This document shows, in pieces, positions 1 to 12,191 of a stretch of 64,000 nucleotides of DNA. Under the pieces are notes generated by a model. It worked only from the letters and a program-made list of their open reading frames with translations. It ran no database searches and was not told the origin of the DNA. This DNA is from Pyropia haitanensis. Its lineage: Eukaryota > Rhodophyta > Bangiophyceae > Bangiales > Bangiaceae. The stretch spans positions 868,001 to 932,000 of the forward strand of contig SDUX01000008.1 of NCBI GenBank assembly GCA_008729055.1, read 5' to 3'. Made by a program: the position numbers and the translations under genes. How positions within the stretch are numbered: position 1 is the stretch's first letter; every line of letters starts with the position of its first letter.

Positions 1-212
1 ATGTAGCTCTTGTGCGCGTCGGCGGCGGAGGTGTTCCACCCATGGCAGACGATGAACACGTCCGTGACGGGGTTGGTGCGGCGGGCGAGGCGGGCGGCCA
101 GCTGGGCCGACATGGGCGGGTCCCCGTCGGCTTCAGCCTGCTCCTCGCCCTTGGCGTTCAAGCAGATGAGGAAGAAGTGGAGGTTGGTCTTCCCAAGCGG
201 GAAGACGGGCAT
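1..212 (-). CDS. alpha/beta-hydrolase-like protein, 3' truncated by window edge
   Basis: Only the first 70 codons lie in the window; the gene continues past base 1. The start ATG (212-210) sits in a GCCACCATG context, a textbook Kozak match. The peptide begins MPVFPLGKTNLHFFLICLNA and later reads VTDVFIVCHGWNTSAADAHK. A beta-strand followed by HGWN is typical of alpha/beta-hydrolase-fold proteins, where this turn contributes to the oxyanion hole, and the (T)D-F-SHGWNN pattern recalls serine-hydrolase-like families of bacteria and algae. The nucleophile and the rest of the fold are outside the window, so substrate and activity cannot be judged. Codon use is G/C-ending, like the neighbours. Confidence 0.6.
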   Translation of the reverse strand, partial: MPVFPLGKTNLHFFLICLNAKGEEQAEADGDPPMSAQLAARLARRTNPVTDVFIVCHGWNTSAADAHKSY

Positions 213-2362
213 GGTGGCAACCGGATGGAGACGAGGGGGGCAAGCAGGGGGGATGGGCGGCAAGGGCACAGGGCGCTGCGGGGAAAGCGGCCAGCCAACA
301 GCTTGCGCGGCGGGGGCAAGGCGGAGGGAAACGTCGGCGACGGGCGATGGCGAGGGCGGCGGGACGCTGTGATGCTGCGACGGCCCGGGGGTGTGCCTTT
401 AACGCTGCGACCACCGCCTGCGACGTCCGCCCGAAATGACGACACCGGCCGTCGCGTGTGACGCGCACGGCACCCGTTTGCGACGGGCACGCCGCGATGC
501 GCCAGTCCCAGCGGTGCACCCCGCCCAGGCGCCCCTCCCTCCCAAAGGAGAGGGGTTGGCGCGTGCCACGCACGCACAACCCCGCCCACAACCCCCCCCC
601 CCTCTCCACATCTCGGCAGCGCACACCGGCACGCAGCGTCCGCTCTCGTTGCTGCCGTGGGGGGCTTGCAGAGGACCACCACAACAGCCCCCCCCCCCCG
701 CCACGCCGCAGCGTGATTGTCATGTGCTGGGCGGCTGCGCGCGACGAGGCGTGGTTTGACAACCATCCGACCGCCCGCACCGCTGGGGGGGGGGGGGAGC
801 GGCAGGCTTCCAACCGCTCCGGCACTTCGTGGGCCGGGGAACGCGAGGGGGCGCCGCCGAGCGAACACCCGCCCCCCCCCCTCCTTGCCTGTTAGCGGGG
901 CGGGCCCTCAGCACGAGGAGACACCGATGCACGGCACCCCCCCCGCAGCAGCAGCGTCTGGGCTCGACCGGTCCTCGGCGGGCGCCGCCGGCCCCACCGC
1001 CTGGTGTCACGCCACGCTGGCCGCCGCGAGTGGGGGTTGTGACTCGGGCGGGGCACGGCGGGCGAGCCACCGACAACGGACTGCGCAGGACGGGTGGCGA
1101 TGATCGGCGGCGGGGGTCGGCACGTCCGGCGACGATAGCCGACGGCCTGGTGATGACACGGACGCCGTGTACTGACCGCCAAAATTGTGCGGACTTGTGG
1201 ATCCCGACTTTGTTTGTCGGACATGGCCGCATCGTCTGCAGCTTGGCTGCGGGGGGGACCACGAACCCGCAGCGCGAGCACAGCAGCATGGAGGCGAGAG
1301 GGGAGTCACCTATATATGAGCGCGTGGACGCTCGCTGGACGACCAAGCCAGGGAGGCAGGGGATGTCGCCGTCGGGGACGACCAAGCTCCTCGAGCAAGA
1401 ACTGTCGCCATAGGCCGTCATGGCGCAGACGTTGGGAAAAGGCGGAGGGGTCCATGTCTTATGATAGATGAGTGGGCCTTTATTGTGGGGGGGGGGGGGC
1501 GGGTGTCAGCCGCGGGCGCCACGCACAGCGCGGTGGAGCGCCTGGGGCGGGGTGGACGGGGGGGTGCGCACCCAAGGACTTGCCAGTGGTATGGGGAGCA
1601 GCTGCGGGGTAATGTCGCAGACCAGAGGGGCACTCCGGGATGGAGATAGCATGGGTGGGATGGGGCAGCCCACCCACAGCACGTTGATGGTGGGGGGAGA
1701 GGGGAGGGTATAAAACGAGAGCAGCGTCACGTCGGTCCGTCCTTTGTCAGACACCGCCGTCGTGGCAGCGGGAGCGGGGCGTGTATGTACAGAGACAGAG
1801 TACCGTCCAGTGCAACATTAGGACTGGCTCGACTCGAGCATACAGGCATGCGACGGCGGCCTTGCTCCCCCGGCAGCAGCTTCACCAGTCTCACGCACAG
1901 GAGGATATGTCTCTCTTTACACATCCCCCCTCCAGCCGCCCTCCCGAGGCAGAGTCCACGACGAGAGCCGCCGCCGCCGACACCTCTATCCCACGCTGCG
2001 CGGCCATCGCCGGGCTGGGCGCATGCACGCGAGCCACAGGCTCATCAAAAGGCCCCCCACCGAAACAACGACGGTTGTCGGCGACGCGGGCAAGCCGGCG
2101 GTGGGCGTCGAGGCGTCTGCCAGCGTGCTGGCACCAGCACGCGCCGCGTACGTACATGGTACATGTCGGTGTGCCGCTCGCGGCGCTCGCCCAAGGCAAC
2201 GTTTGCTGTGGGGGGCGTGCGGTGGACAGCCCACAGCCTCGGTCCAACCGCCCCGACCCCGCCCTCTCACGGTCGTACAACAGCCCTCACCCCCCCCCTC
2301 CCCCCCCTCCCCCAATTTGCCCCCATCCAGCGCCCACGACCTTCCCCCCCCCCCCCCCCCCC
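213..2362. other. gene-free interval, 5' flank of the hydrolase-like gene
   Basis: No accepted gene. A TATAAAA box on the + strand (1709-1715) stands alone: the open frame beginning near 1785 has no recognisable domain and turns into proline-rich translation of C runs. A CTATATATG stretch lies near 1310. Positions 2280-2420 are nearly pure pyrimidine, with several C runs of ten or more, just downstream of the stop of the large minus-strand gene. Confidence 0.5.
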
Positions 2363-5300
2363 TTACTCCCACACATCCGGCAACAGCTGCGGCAGATCCC
2401 CCCCCCCCCCCCCCGGCCCGGCCCGCACCCGCGGGGCGGTCTCAACCACCCACCCGCCGCTGTCGGCATCGCCCACTTGGGGCACCCGCTTGACCAGACG
2501 CGGGTCGCTCGGCCGCGACCGTCGCCGCTTGACCGCCGACGGCGGCGACGCGCCGCCACCTCCACCTCCCCCACCGCCGCCGCCGTGGCCGCCGCAGCGC
2601 GCAGCCGCCGCCGCCGCCACCGCCGCCAATGTCGTCTCGGGACCGTCCTCGGCGGCAGCGGCGGCGGCAGCAGCGGCAGCGGCGGCGCGGCGGCGGGTCG
2701 AGGTCCCCCGGCTTCGGCGGTCGACGGCCGGTGCCGCCGCGGCCCACCCGCCCGCGGCAGCCGCCGACGCCGCCGCGGCCGTCGATTCCGCGGCGGCGGC
2801 GGCGACGGCGGCGGTGACGGCGGGGTCGCCCACACCCCGCCATGTCCGCTCGCGACGGTGGCCGGGCGGCGCGCCGGCGGCGCGGCGTACCGCCGAGACG
2901 CGATGGGGGGGGGTTGCCGCCGGCGCCGCCGCGGGCGCCGCACGCGGCGGGAGCAGGGCGTCGTTGGAGCGCCCGCACGCGGCGGCCGGCTCGGCGTGGC
3001 GGCTGCTGCGGGACGCGGCGGTCGTGCGGGGAGCGCGCAGCGGGGCTGCCGCCCGCGACAGCCGGTAGCCGTTGGCTGGGGGTGCGACCGCCGCGGCCGC
3101 CGCAGCCGCAGCCCCCCCCCCCCTCGCATCCTGCATCGCGTCCTCGTCTTCATCCCGCACGTCATACTCCGACTCGGTCAGCGTCGGGTGGTCGGCGGCA
3201 TCGTCGACGCGCGGGGTGGCCTGCTCGTCGAGGCCGAGGCCAACGCTGTCGAGCGAGTCCCCCGCCGCGTCGCTCATCGCGGCGGCCGCCATGGGGGGGG
3301 CGGGCGCAAACAGCGACGCGGTGCTGTACGTGCCCGACGTGGGGCGCGACGACGGCCGCGACGACGGCCGCGACGACGGCCGCGACGCTGGGCGCGACGA
3401 CGACGGCCGCGACGTGCCGCGCGACGCGGGACGCGAGGACGGCGTGGACGCGCCGCTGGTGCCGGCGGCGGTGGTGGTGTTCCCCCCCCTCCCCCCCCCC
3501 CCCCTCCCCCCCTCCGCGGCGCCGCCCGCCCCCGCGGCGCACGCCGACGCGGCACCACCGCCGCCACCCACGGCCGGCGCGGTGGAGGTGGCCGCGCGGC
3601 TGGCCGCCGAGGCGCCCGCGCTGATGAGGCACGTGTACGTGACGTTGCGGCCGAGCTCGAGCAGGTACGCGGTGCAGTCGTCGATCTTGGCCTGCCCGCG
3701 GGTGGCGGTGAGCCGGAAGCGGGTGGCGAGGCTGCGCAGGCTCCGCGCCGCCGCGTCGGGCATCGCCGCCGCGCCCGCGTCGAGCGCCTCGACCTCTGCC
3801 TCCGCCGCCGCGGCGCGGGCGGTGTACTTGGCCACCTCCTTGCGCTCCGTCGCGATCGCGTGGGTGAGCTTGTTGAACAGCCCAAACGGCCACTCGACCT
3901 TGGGCCCACCTGGCACCTCGAGCGCGTCCTTGAGGTCCGCGAACCGCCCGCGGCAGACGCCCATGGCTAGCTGCGCCTCCTTGGCCCGCTTGTTGATGTG
4001 GTGGTGGGCGGTCGCGAGGATGTGCGAAAAGTGGCCGTCGACGCTGTTGCACGGCGACCGGGAGCACGCATGCGCCTTGGCGTTTTTGGCGAGCAACTGC
4101 AGCGCGCGGGGGGTGTCGGGCAGGGGCACCTCTGCCGGGGGGGGGTGCGCCGCGCCCAGCCACTTCCACACGTCGGCGAGCTCGTCGGGCACCCCGTCGG
4201 TGGTCGCGACGGTCGGCGCCAGGGGGGACAGGGGCGCCGTGTGCCGACGGCGCGCCGTCTGGCCGCCCGCGTGCGCGGGCGGCACCCGCCGCCGCTCGGC
4301 GCCGCCCGCCGCGTCACCGTCGGCCATCAGCGACCCGTTGCCGCTGCGGTGGGCGTGCTTCAGCTGCCGCACGCGGATGTCGGTGGCCTTGAGCTCCGCC
4401 CGCAGCGCCGACGCCTCGGCCCGCGCGTCCGCGACCGCCCGGTACAGGCGCTGCACGTCGGCTTGCAGCGAGCCGCACGAAGCGCAGGGGGGCACCTCGT
4501 GGCCGCAGCGGGCGCACGCGGCGGACGGGGTGGGGTGCTCCTCCTCCCAGTCCGTCTCGGACGCCGACGGCGGCCCAAACGCCGCCACCAAGGCCGAGCC
4601 GCCATACCCCGCCGTGCCACCCGACGCGGCCACGGCAGTCGCGCCCGGACCGGCCACGGACGTCGTGCCTAGATTGGCCGCGGCACCCGCCGCGGCGCCC
4701 GCCCAGTCGGCCACCCGCGAGCGCCCGTCGAGCCGCTGCCGACACGCCCCGTGCGCCGCCCGCGACGACGCGGACGCGGTGTCGCCAACGTCCGACGAGC
4801 CGCCGCCCCCGTCGGTACGCACCGAGCCCGGCCGGTCCGCAGACGGCGTCGCGGCGCTGGTGTAGCTGTCACCGCCACCGCTCGCGGGGAGTGGATCCGT
4901 CCCAGCGGGGGGCGCCGCCGCCGCGGCCACCGCCTCGGCTACCGCTGCCGCCTGCCGCTGCGCGTCGCCGCCCACGTGCTGCCGCGACAGGCGGTCGGTG
5001 ATCTCGACGACCAGGTCGGGCGCCGCGCCGCCGCCGCCGCCGGCACCGCCCATGACCGACAGCGCTGCCGCGGCCGCCGCCTCTGCGTCCGCCGCGGCCG
5101 CGTCGACGGGCGGCTGCCGCGCGAGCGCCGCCTCGGCCGCCACCGCCGCGGCGTACTGCAGCTCCACGCCCGCATCAGCGGCGGCGGCGGCCGCCGCCGC
5201 CGCCGCGTCGGCCGCTAACGGCGCCGCCGCGGTCGCGGTCGTGCCGGCGGGGTGGCCGTCGGCAGCCGGAAAGGGCGGCGCCGACCGCCGCTGCCGCGCC

Positions 5301-6896
5301 TGCCGACGCGGCCGCGCTGACCCCGCGGCGGGCTGCCGCCCCCGCCGTGAGGTGTAGGAGGACGAGGGTGACGGCGACGGCGGCGGAGGCGGCTGCTGCC
5401 GCGGCCGCAACGGGGATTCCGGCGGCGGCGGCGGCGACAGCGACACTGGTCGCGACAGGGATGACGACGGCGACGACGGCAGGGCGGGTGCGGGCGGAAG
5501 CGGCGGCGGCTGCGGCGGCTGTGCCGGCACAAGCAGCGGCGGCAGTGGCAGCGGCAGCGGCAGCGGCGGCAGCGCGGGCGTCGACGACGCCGCGGGTGGC
5601 GGATGCTGCTGCGGCGGCCGCGACGGCACGCGCAGCGACGGCAGCGGCAGCGGCGGCAGTGGCAGTGGTGGCAGCGGCGGCGCCTGCGACGACGGCGACA
5701 GCGACGGCGGCGACAGCGACGAGGCGGGTGGCGGCGGCTGCGGCGGCGACAGGGACGACGGCGGCAGCGGCAGCGGCAGCGGCAGCGGCGCGCCGCTGCC
5801 GCCGCCATCCAGGACGGGCGGGCTCGGCTCGGACGGGGCAACCACCGGGGAGCCAATGCCCGCGAGCAGCTCTGGCGTCAGCGCCATGTCGGCCGGGTCC
5901 GGCAGCGCAACGCCGGCGGCGTCGCAGAGGAAGGCGTCCGCCGCGACCGCCTCGGTCGGCGAGCACGGCGGCAGGAACGCGAGCACGTCCGCGCCGACGC
6001 GGAGGAGGTCGCCGGGCGAGCCGCCCAGGCCGCCCAGCCCGACCGACGGCGACCGCGACCGCCGCGGCAGTGGCGGGAGCCCCGAGCCGGGACCGCCGCC
6101 GCCGCCGCCGCCACCGCCGCCGCCACCACCCCCGTCACGGCCGCCGCCAAAGACCCCCCCGCCGCTGACAAACAGTGGCGACGCGCACGCCAGCACGTTG
6201 GCCGACACGGGCGGCGACGGCGTGACGCTCACCGACGGCGACACGAGCGGCGAGAGGAGCCCCCGCGGGACGCGGTAGAACTTTGACCGCCCCGGGTAGG
6301 GCGGCACGCCCATCGGCAGCATCCCGGTCAGCGGCACGCGTGGCGAGATGGCCATTGCCGCCGCCGCCGCCGCCGCTGCCGCCGCCGCGGTCGCGCCCGG
6401 CGCCGACGCGGCCGAGCCGTACGGCGCCCGCGGGGACGGCCCGCCATCGCCGCCGCCGCCGCCGCCGCGGCCCGCCACGCCGCCGCCGCCGCCGCCGCCG
6501 CCGCCAGCCGCCCCCCCCCCACGTCCGGAAGCAGCGGGGAGAAGAGCATCGGGTCACCGCCGCTGCCGCCGCTGCCCGGCGTGCCGAGCGGGGAGATAGG
6601 CATCGGCTCCCCCCCCCCCCCCCCGTACGAGCCCATCGACTCGATGGACAGCCGCGGTACGGACGCGACGGCGGCGGCGGCGGCGGCGGCCATGGCAGCC
6701 GCGCCGCCGCAGCGGGGCGACGGCGGCACGCCCGGTGCGGCGGCGACCGCGTCGACGACCGCCGCCGCGCCGCCGCCGGTGCCGTCGCGATCCGCAAGGT
6801 GGGGGGGGGCGCCGGCGGGGGGGTCCGCACCGGCGGCAGAGGGGGGGGCGCGACAGGCCAGGGCGGCGACTCTGCCGGCGGGGCGTCAAACGACAT
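2363..6896 (-). CDS. large uncharacterised protein: Ser-Pro-rich N-terminus, CxxC zinc motif, coiled coil, basic Ser/Arg/Pro tail
   Basis: No known family recognised. The start is placed at the ATG at 6896 (GCCATG context; MSFDAPPAESPP...). The frame jumps at a 9-base run (6801-6809) and again at a 10-base run (6511-6520); adding one base at each gives about 1,511 residues. The N-terminal part repeats short PxSPL/SPR motifs that look like proline-directed phosphorylation sites. Around residue 800 a C-x2-C-x6-C-x2-C motif (CARCGHEVPPCASC) leads into a charged heptad-like helix. Residues ~900-1085 form the only globular-looking part (WKWLGAAHPPPAEVPLP ... VEWPFGLFNKLTHAI, then a helical segment and DDCTAYLLELGRNVTY). 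The C-terminal third carries 12-bp-encoded S-R-P repeats, an acidic patch and a basic KRRRSRP cluster that could be a nuclear signal. The Ala/Gly/Pro runs are probably disordered. A zinc-bearing scaffold is one possibility, but the function is unknown. Confidence 0.6.
3345..3437 (-). repeat. 12-bp tandem repeat encoding Ser-Arg-Pro units
   Basis: CGCGACGACGGC and variants repeat head to tail about eight times on the + strand. On the coding (minus) strand they give RPSS/RPAS-type units inside the large novel protein. The period keeps the frame open. Confidence 0.75.
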
Positions 6897-9322
6897 GGCC
6901 GGAGCGGGCAGCGGTTGAGAAAGGCAACGGAGCGAGGGGGGGGGGGGCACGGGCTGCGGCGGCGGTCGAGTGGAGCAGCGGCGTCGCCAATGAGGGGGCG
7001 GGGTAGGGGCGGGCGGGAGGGCGCGTGGCGGTGGCCACCGCGCGTACCGCGTGCCAGGTCACCGGGGTGCGTCGCGGCGAGCCGCGGCAGGCACCGCCCC
7101 GTCCCCCGCCCCCCCCCCCACCCCCCCCCCCAAGCCCACACGGCAGCAGCCGAGGGGCGGCGACCAACGGGTAGCCACCGCAGCACGCCCGCGGCCGACC
7201 CGACGACGCCACGCGGCGGGTCCGCGCCGACGCGGCAGCAGCCGCGGCCGCGTGCGCGGCCGCGCGGGCGGCGCGGCGGCCCGCGGGCGAGCCGCGGGCG
7301 AGCCGCCCCGCCCCCCGCGCGGGACCGCCCGGGTGGCACCGCCGCGGCCGCCGCCGCGGCCGCCGCGTGCCCCGTGTTTGCAAGGCCGTGCCGCGCGGCG
7401 GCGGCCGCGCAAGGAACCCGCCGCCGCCCCGCCCGCGGCCACGCGTGGCGCGCCGGCGGCGGGCGGCAGGCAGAGGCGTCGGCCGCGCGGCGTCGGCCGG
7501 CGGGCGGCGGGCAGGGGCGTCGGCCGCGCGGCGCCGCGCCGTGACCCCCCCCCCTTGGATGGCCCCCCACGGCCGTACACGACCGCCACCGCCGCCACCG
7601 CTACCGCTCCCGCCGCCGCCACTGCCGCCAACGCCGCCACCGCCGCCACCCCCGCCGCCACCACCGGCTGCGTGACGGCAACGCACGTGACGCCCAGGAA
7701 GCATCGTTGGGTCGGGGGGGGGGAGGGGGGGGGCGGCGCGGGTATCCCGGCGGCGCCCCGCGGCCAACCCCTGCCCGCCCCCCCCCCCGCCCCGCTCCTC
7801 CCGCGGCGCCAACGGCCGTCGCTGCGGGGCACGCCGACGGCGCTAACAACAACGTCAGCGGGTGGACCGCAGTGGGGGGGACGCCCCAAGGCGGCAGGGA
7901 CCGCCGCCGATATCTCTCATCTCCGGTCATGGCCTTGGCGGGGAGGGGGGGGGGGGGGGGGGAGGCGGGGGCAAAGGTGTGGCCGCGGCTTCGAGTGAAC
8001 GCGGCGGGTCATGCGGTGGGTCACGCGGCCGGTCAATGCCAGATCCACGCGCACTCGCGACGGTGGTGACGGAGCACCAAGCAGGTCCTCGAGGTGGCGC
8101 TCGCTGGCACCAGGTCAATTCAGGAAGCGCACAGTACCGTCAATGCAGGGGACTTGTATGCGAGCCACTGCGCGTTGAACAGCATACTCTTGTGCATCCG
8201 GGGACACCGCGACGCAGAGTACAGTCCAGGCGAGCGCAGTGACTCTGTTGTGTAAGCACTTGGCCATGCGCCCATGATCTGCCGCGCCCGTTCGTCTCGG
8301 TCGCGCTCATGAAGGATGTGCGCGTGCCGTCCGCGTCGACACCAGTGTCGTCTGCGGATGCAAGTGCGCCGTCCCGGAACCCCCCCTGGACGACCTCTTC
8401 ACCCTCTGGTTGCTCGCCGCAGGTAGAGGCTGTGGTGGCCCGCCCCTCCACGTGGACGTGCCCGTCGCGGGCGGGCGCGTCGGACATTGTCGTTGCAGAC
8501 GCCCGGCCACGTCACCCCACCCTGCGGCTCCCGACACGGCGGCATGTAGGCTTTTTTTTCGGGCGGGTGGTTGTGGTGCGACGCGACATGGAGCCCTGCA
8601 GTTCGTCGGTTGGTTTCTTCACGCTCCCCGCCTGGTGTAGTGTTGGTCGCGTCCCTTGTCTTTTGATTTCCACCGTCTGGGCCGGGGGGTACGACCCACC
8701 CCGCTGGCCGCTCCCCCGCTGCCGCGCCCCCGCGTGTGCTGCGCGCCGGCTGGGATCGCGTTGCGCACTGGGGGGTAGCCTACCGGCCGCCGCTCTGGCT
8801 GGTGGAATCATGAGCCGCCGCTGCCCCCCCTCCCCCCCGCGGGTGGCTGCCTCCTCGGCGGACGGCAGCGACAACGGGGCGGGGCGTGGCGGCGGCCGTC
8901 GGGAATCTGGAGGTGGCCCGCCACGCTGTGCAGGCAGCGGCGGGTCTGCCTGCCTGTGCGAGTGTCTGCCACCCGCCAGGGGATGAGTGCGCGCGTCGGC
9001 TGCACGCCAACTGCTGCCTGTGGCGGACGCCGCGGGGAGTTTGGACATGCGCGCCACCCCCGGCGGCGGGCGGTGGTTGGGCTTGTCGTCACGCCGACCG
9101 CGACAGCGTCGTTTTCCATCCGCTTCACGCAACGCCTGGTGGCCGCGCCTCTGTCCAGCTGGCGGCGTGTTCCCTCCGGTGTGGCTCTCCTATTTACTAC
9201 GTCTGTCTGCTCCATCGCTGCTGACCTGTCACCGCCACTGCCACCGCCACGCTGCAGGTGGTCACGACGACGACCACCCCCGCTGGCAACGCGACTGCGG
9301 GGCTGCCTGACGCTCCTCGGCC
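6897..9322. other. divergent intergenic region between the large novel gene and the MAPK
   Basis: No accepted gene. The interval must hold the promoters of both flanking genes, which are transcribed outward. 6900-8000 is extremely G/C rich with many homopolymers, and every reading frame there gives only Ala/Arg/Pro/Gly filler. 8050-9250 is more balanced, but I see no domain-like translation in it. A CTGCAG|GT sequence near 9253-9260 could be an acceptor for a 5'UTR intron of the kinase; this is not supported further. Confidence 0.4.
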
Positions 9323-11409
9323 ATGTCCGCCGCGCCGCCCCCCCCCTCCGCTGCCGCCACTGGCGACGGGACTCCCGCTGCCGATGCCCCTGCGGCCGCC
9401 TCCACGGTCGCTGGCAGTGGCGGGTCCCCCCCGTACCCCGCCCCCCCCGCTGCCCATACACGGACGGCGGACGAGTTAGCGGCGGCGGGCATCGTCGAGG
9501 TCCCTCGCACGTGCATGTGCGCCGTCGCGGTGGCGGCGGGCAAGCGCGGCTGGCGGGTCCGCGGCATTGACTTTGAGGTGGACGCCCGCTACTCGTTGCT
9601 GCGGGTGCTCGGCACGGGCAGCTACGGGGTGGTGGTGGCGGCGTGGGACGCCGTCACGGGGGTGGTGGTGGCGATCAAGCGCGTCGCGCGCATCTTTGAC
9701 GACGCGGTCGAGGCGCGGCGGATCCTCCGCGAGATCCGCCTGATGCGGTCGCTCCGGCACGACGCGCTGCTCGGGCTCATCGACGTGGACGTGCCCGCCC
9801 TCGAGACGTGGGATGCCTGGCACAACGTGTACCTGGTGTCACTTCAGATGGACCGGGACCTCCACCGGGTGCTCCGCTCGCCAGTGCCCCTCACCGATGC
9901 CCACTGTCGGTTCTTTGCGTGGCAGCTGCTGGCGGGCGTCAAATACATGCACAGCGCCAACGTGTTGCATCGGGACTTGAAGGTTCGTGAGGGAGGGATA
10001 GGCCGGGCTTACGTGTGTGGGGGAGCGTCGAGGGGCTGGCTTCAGCGTGATACAGCGAGCGCGAGAACCGGCTGGGCCTTGATAGCCCGGTTTGTCGTTG
10101 TGGCGGTGGTGCTTGGTGCGTCTTTTTGGCGGCGTGTCGAGTTCTCAGTGCTTTGCTGCTTCTGACACTGTGTCGTTTGCCGTCGCCGTGCTGAGCCTTG
10201 CGTTATCTTTCGTTCCGTTGCGCGCCACCCGTGGTTCCTTTCTGCAGCCGGCCAACCTGCTTGTGAATGAAGACTGCTCGCTCAGAATCTGTGACTTTGG
10301 GTACGTCTGCCGCCGTGCCTTGAACCTGTCGTGTCCAGTATCCCGTCTGGCTTCTTCTCTTGCTTTTTGTGCCTCCGTGACGTTGTGTGGACTCTGGCTT
10401 GGCTGCTTGGACTGAGTTCTAACTCGTTCGCCTCTATTCCTCACCGGCTGTTTTCGTTCCCTCCTTTCCTACGTGCTTGCCTTGGCTTTTTATCTCTCCC
10501 AGTCTAGCACGCTATGTCGGGGAGGGCTCGGTTGACGTGCAAGGCGCGGTGTCGCCGCTCACGCAATATGTGTCCACGCGCTGGTTCCGCGCCCCGGAGC
10601 TGGTCCTATGTCGGGATGCGGTACGTACCACTCTCTCTGTTGCTCTGCCTTGTTTCGGTGCTACATCGAGGCCTTTGACGGGACCATCCTGGAGGCCTAC
10701 AAAGACTTTTGATCACACCAGCTGCCTGCTCTTGCCATGGACGTGTGCTAACAGCGTCTCGCTCCTTCGTCCCTCGTTTATACTTCCCGTACCTCGCGTG
10801 TGCCTCCGTTACTCCTATTTCTTTCCGTCTTGACAGTACTCTACCGCCGTGGACATGTGGTCAGTGGGCGCCATCCTTGCCGACCTGCTCGGCCGGCGGC
10901 CCCTGTTCCCCGGCAGGGATTTCCGCCACCAGATTTCCACCATCGTCTCGGTGCTCGGCACGCCTGCCGAGGACGACATTGCGCACGTGACGTCGCCCAC
11001 CGCCCGCGCCTTTCTCGCCTCCCTCCCCGCGACGGCGCCCATCCCTCTGCGGAACCTCTTACCGGGTGCCCCCGAGGACGCCCTCGACCTCCTCTCCCGG
11101 CTCCTGTGCTTCAACCCCACCACCCGCTTGTCGGCAACCGAGGCGCTGGACCACCCGTACGTCGCTTCGTTTCACGAGCCCGCCCTCGAGGGCGTTGCCG
11201 GTGACGACGTCCTGGCTGGTGGGCCGCTCGAGCCGCCCGCGGGGGACCTGCCCCCGTCGGTGCTCCGCGGCCTCATGTGGCGGGAGGTGCTCGCGTTTCA
11301 CCCTGACGCGGTGGGCGTGGCAGTCGCAGCTGGTGCTCCGGGGGGGGGCAAGCACGAGGCCCAGTGGGTGAGCGAGTCCGAGTCCCCGCGCAGCAGCATG
11401 CCCGTGTGA
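9323..11409 (+). CDS. mitogen-activated protein kinase with TQY activation motif (4 exons)
   Basis: Serine/threonine kinase of the ERK/MAPK group. Exons are 9323-9982, 10248-10300, 10503-10620 and 10837-11409, joined by GT-AG introns of 265, 202 and 216 bases; the product is 467 residues. The first ~88 residues are a low-complexity extension. Visible motifs are the glycine loop GTGSYG (97-102), the ATP-anchoring Lys119, HRDLK (216-220), DFGLAR (236-241), the activation lip LTQYVSTRWFRAPE with T258-Q259-Y260, and the MAPK insert FPGRDFRHQISTIVSVLG. The segment TDAHCRFFAWQLLAGVKYMH before HRDLK is diagnostic of MAPKs. All catalytic residues are intact, so an active kinase phosphorylated on T258 and Y260 by a MAPKK is inferred. 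The TxY centre is Gln, where characterised MAPKs usually have Glu, Asp, Gly or Pro. The nearest gene on the left is divergent. Confidence 0.93.
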
Positions 11410-12191
11410 GGCGGTGCTCTGCGTGGGGGGAGGGGTGGCGGCCCTTTTAGTTGGCAATCCTAATGTCGCAGTCAGAGGGGGCGAGCAGACCGAAAGATAA
11501 GAGAACGAGAATATTATACTGTGTCTGCCTCTCCATATGTCATTGACCATCCAAGGGTGGCAGGGTTTCCCCTCGCTCGTGGAGCCGGACCATTGACGGT
11601 GGGGGTGGCTGTAGGGAGTTCCCTGCCGCCGCCGGGCCGTCGTGGTGGCCTGCGGTGACGGCTGCCGGTGGCTGGCACCCGCCGCAGCGGCGCAGAGGGC
11701 AGCCCGTGCCTATCTGCTCTGCCACTGCGGTGGGGTGCCCACCGGATGGCCCTCGATCGAGCTGTGCGCTACCTGCCGGGTGCGCGGGCTGTGTGCTGGC
11801 GGGGCGGAGGTGCTGTGGCCGCGTCACCTGTGAACCCCGACAGACCCTGTTGCCGCGGTTGCTCCTGTTGCCGCTGCAGCGGTGGCCCATCGGCCCCGCC
11901 TCCAGGAGGTGCCCAGGATCGGGATGAAGGGGCGAACGACCGGATTTCGATAGGGTGAGACCACCCGACGGTCACACCAGCACACAGCCGTGTCAATCAC
12001 GACGGGTCGCCAATCGCCGCCGGCCATTTCTCTCCTCAGCGGTCACCCCGCGCTCCACCGACGCCGCATCCCCCACTGCGCCACCCGCGCGGCACCCTCC
12101 TCGCTACCACCGTCGACACCGCCACCGCCACTCATCCTCCGCTATCCCCCTCCCCGCTTCCGTTCCCGCCCTTTGGTCCGTGCTTGACGCC
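11410..12191. other. intergenic between MAPK and YbaK-like gene
   Basis: 3' flank of the kinase and 5' flank of the next + strand gene. The most AT-rich part (around 11490-11540, GAATATTATACTG) may belong to the kinase 3' end. I see no AATAAA and no coding signal. Confidence 0.4.

Noticed and set aside
1781..3970. 729-codon + frame following a TATAAAA box
   Set aside because: Translation is proline/arginine filler that runs antisense into the large minus-strand gene. The TATA box may be chance or serve an unseen RNA.
7051..7998. Overlapping frames of 270-340 codons in both directions
   Set aside because: They consist of Ala/Arg/Pro runs produced by GCC/GGC repeats; no sequence feature supports translation.
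8140..8487. 115-codon minus frame with mixed composition
   Set aside because: No motif, no Kozak support and no neighbouring exon; it probably occurs by chance in a less GC-extreme stretch.
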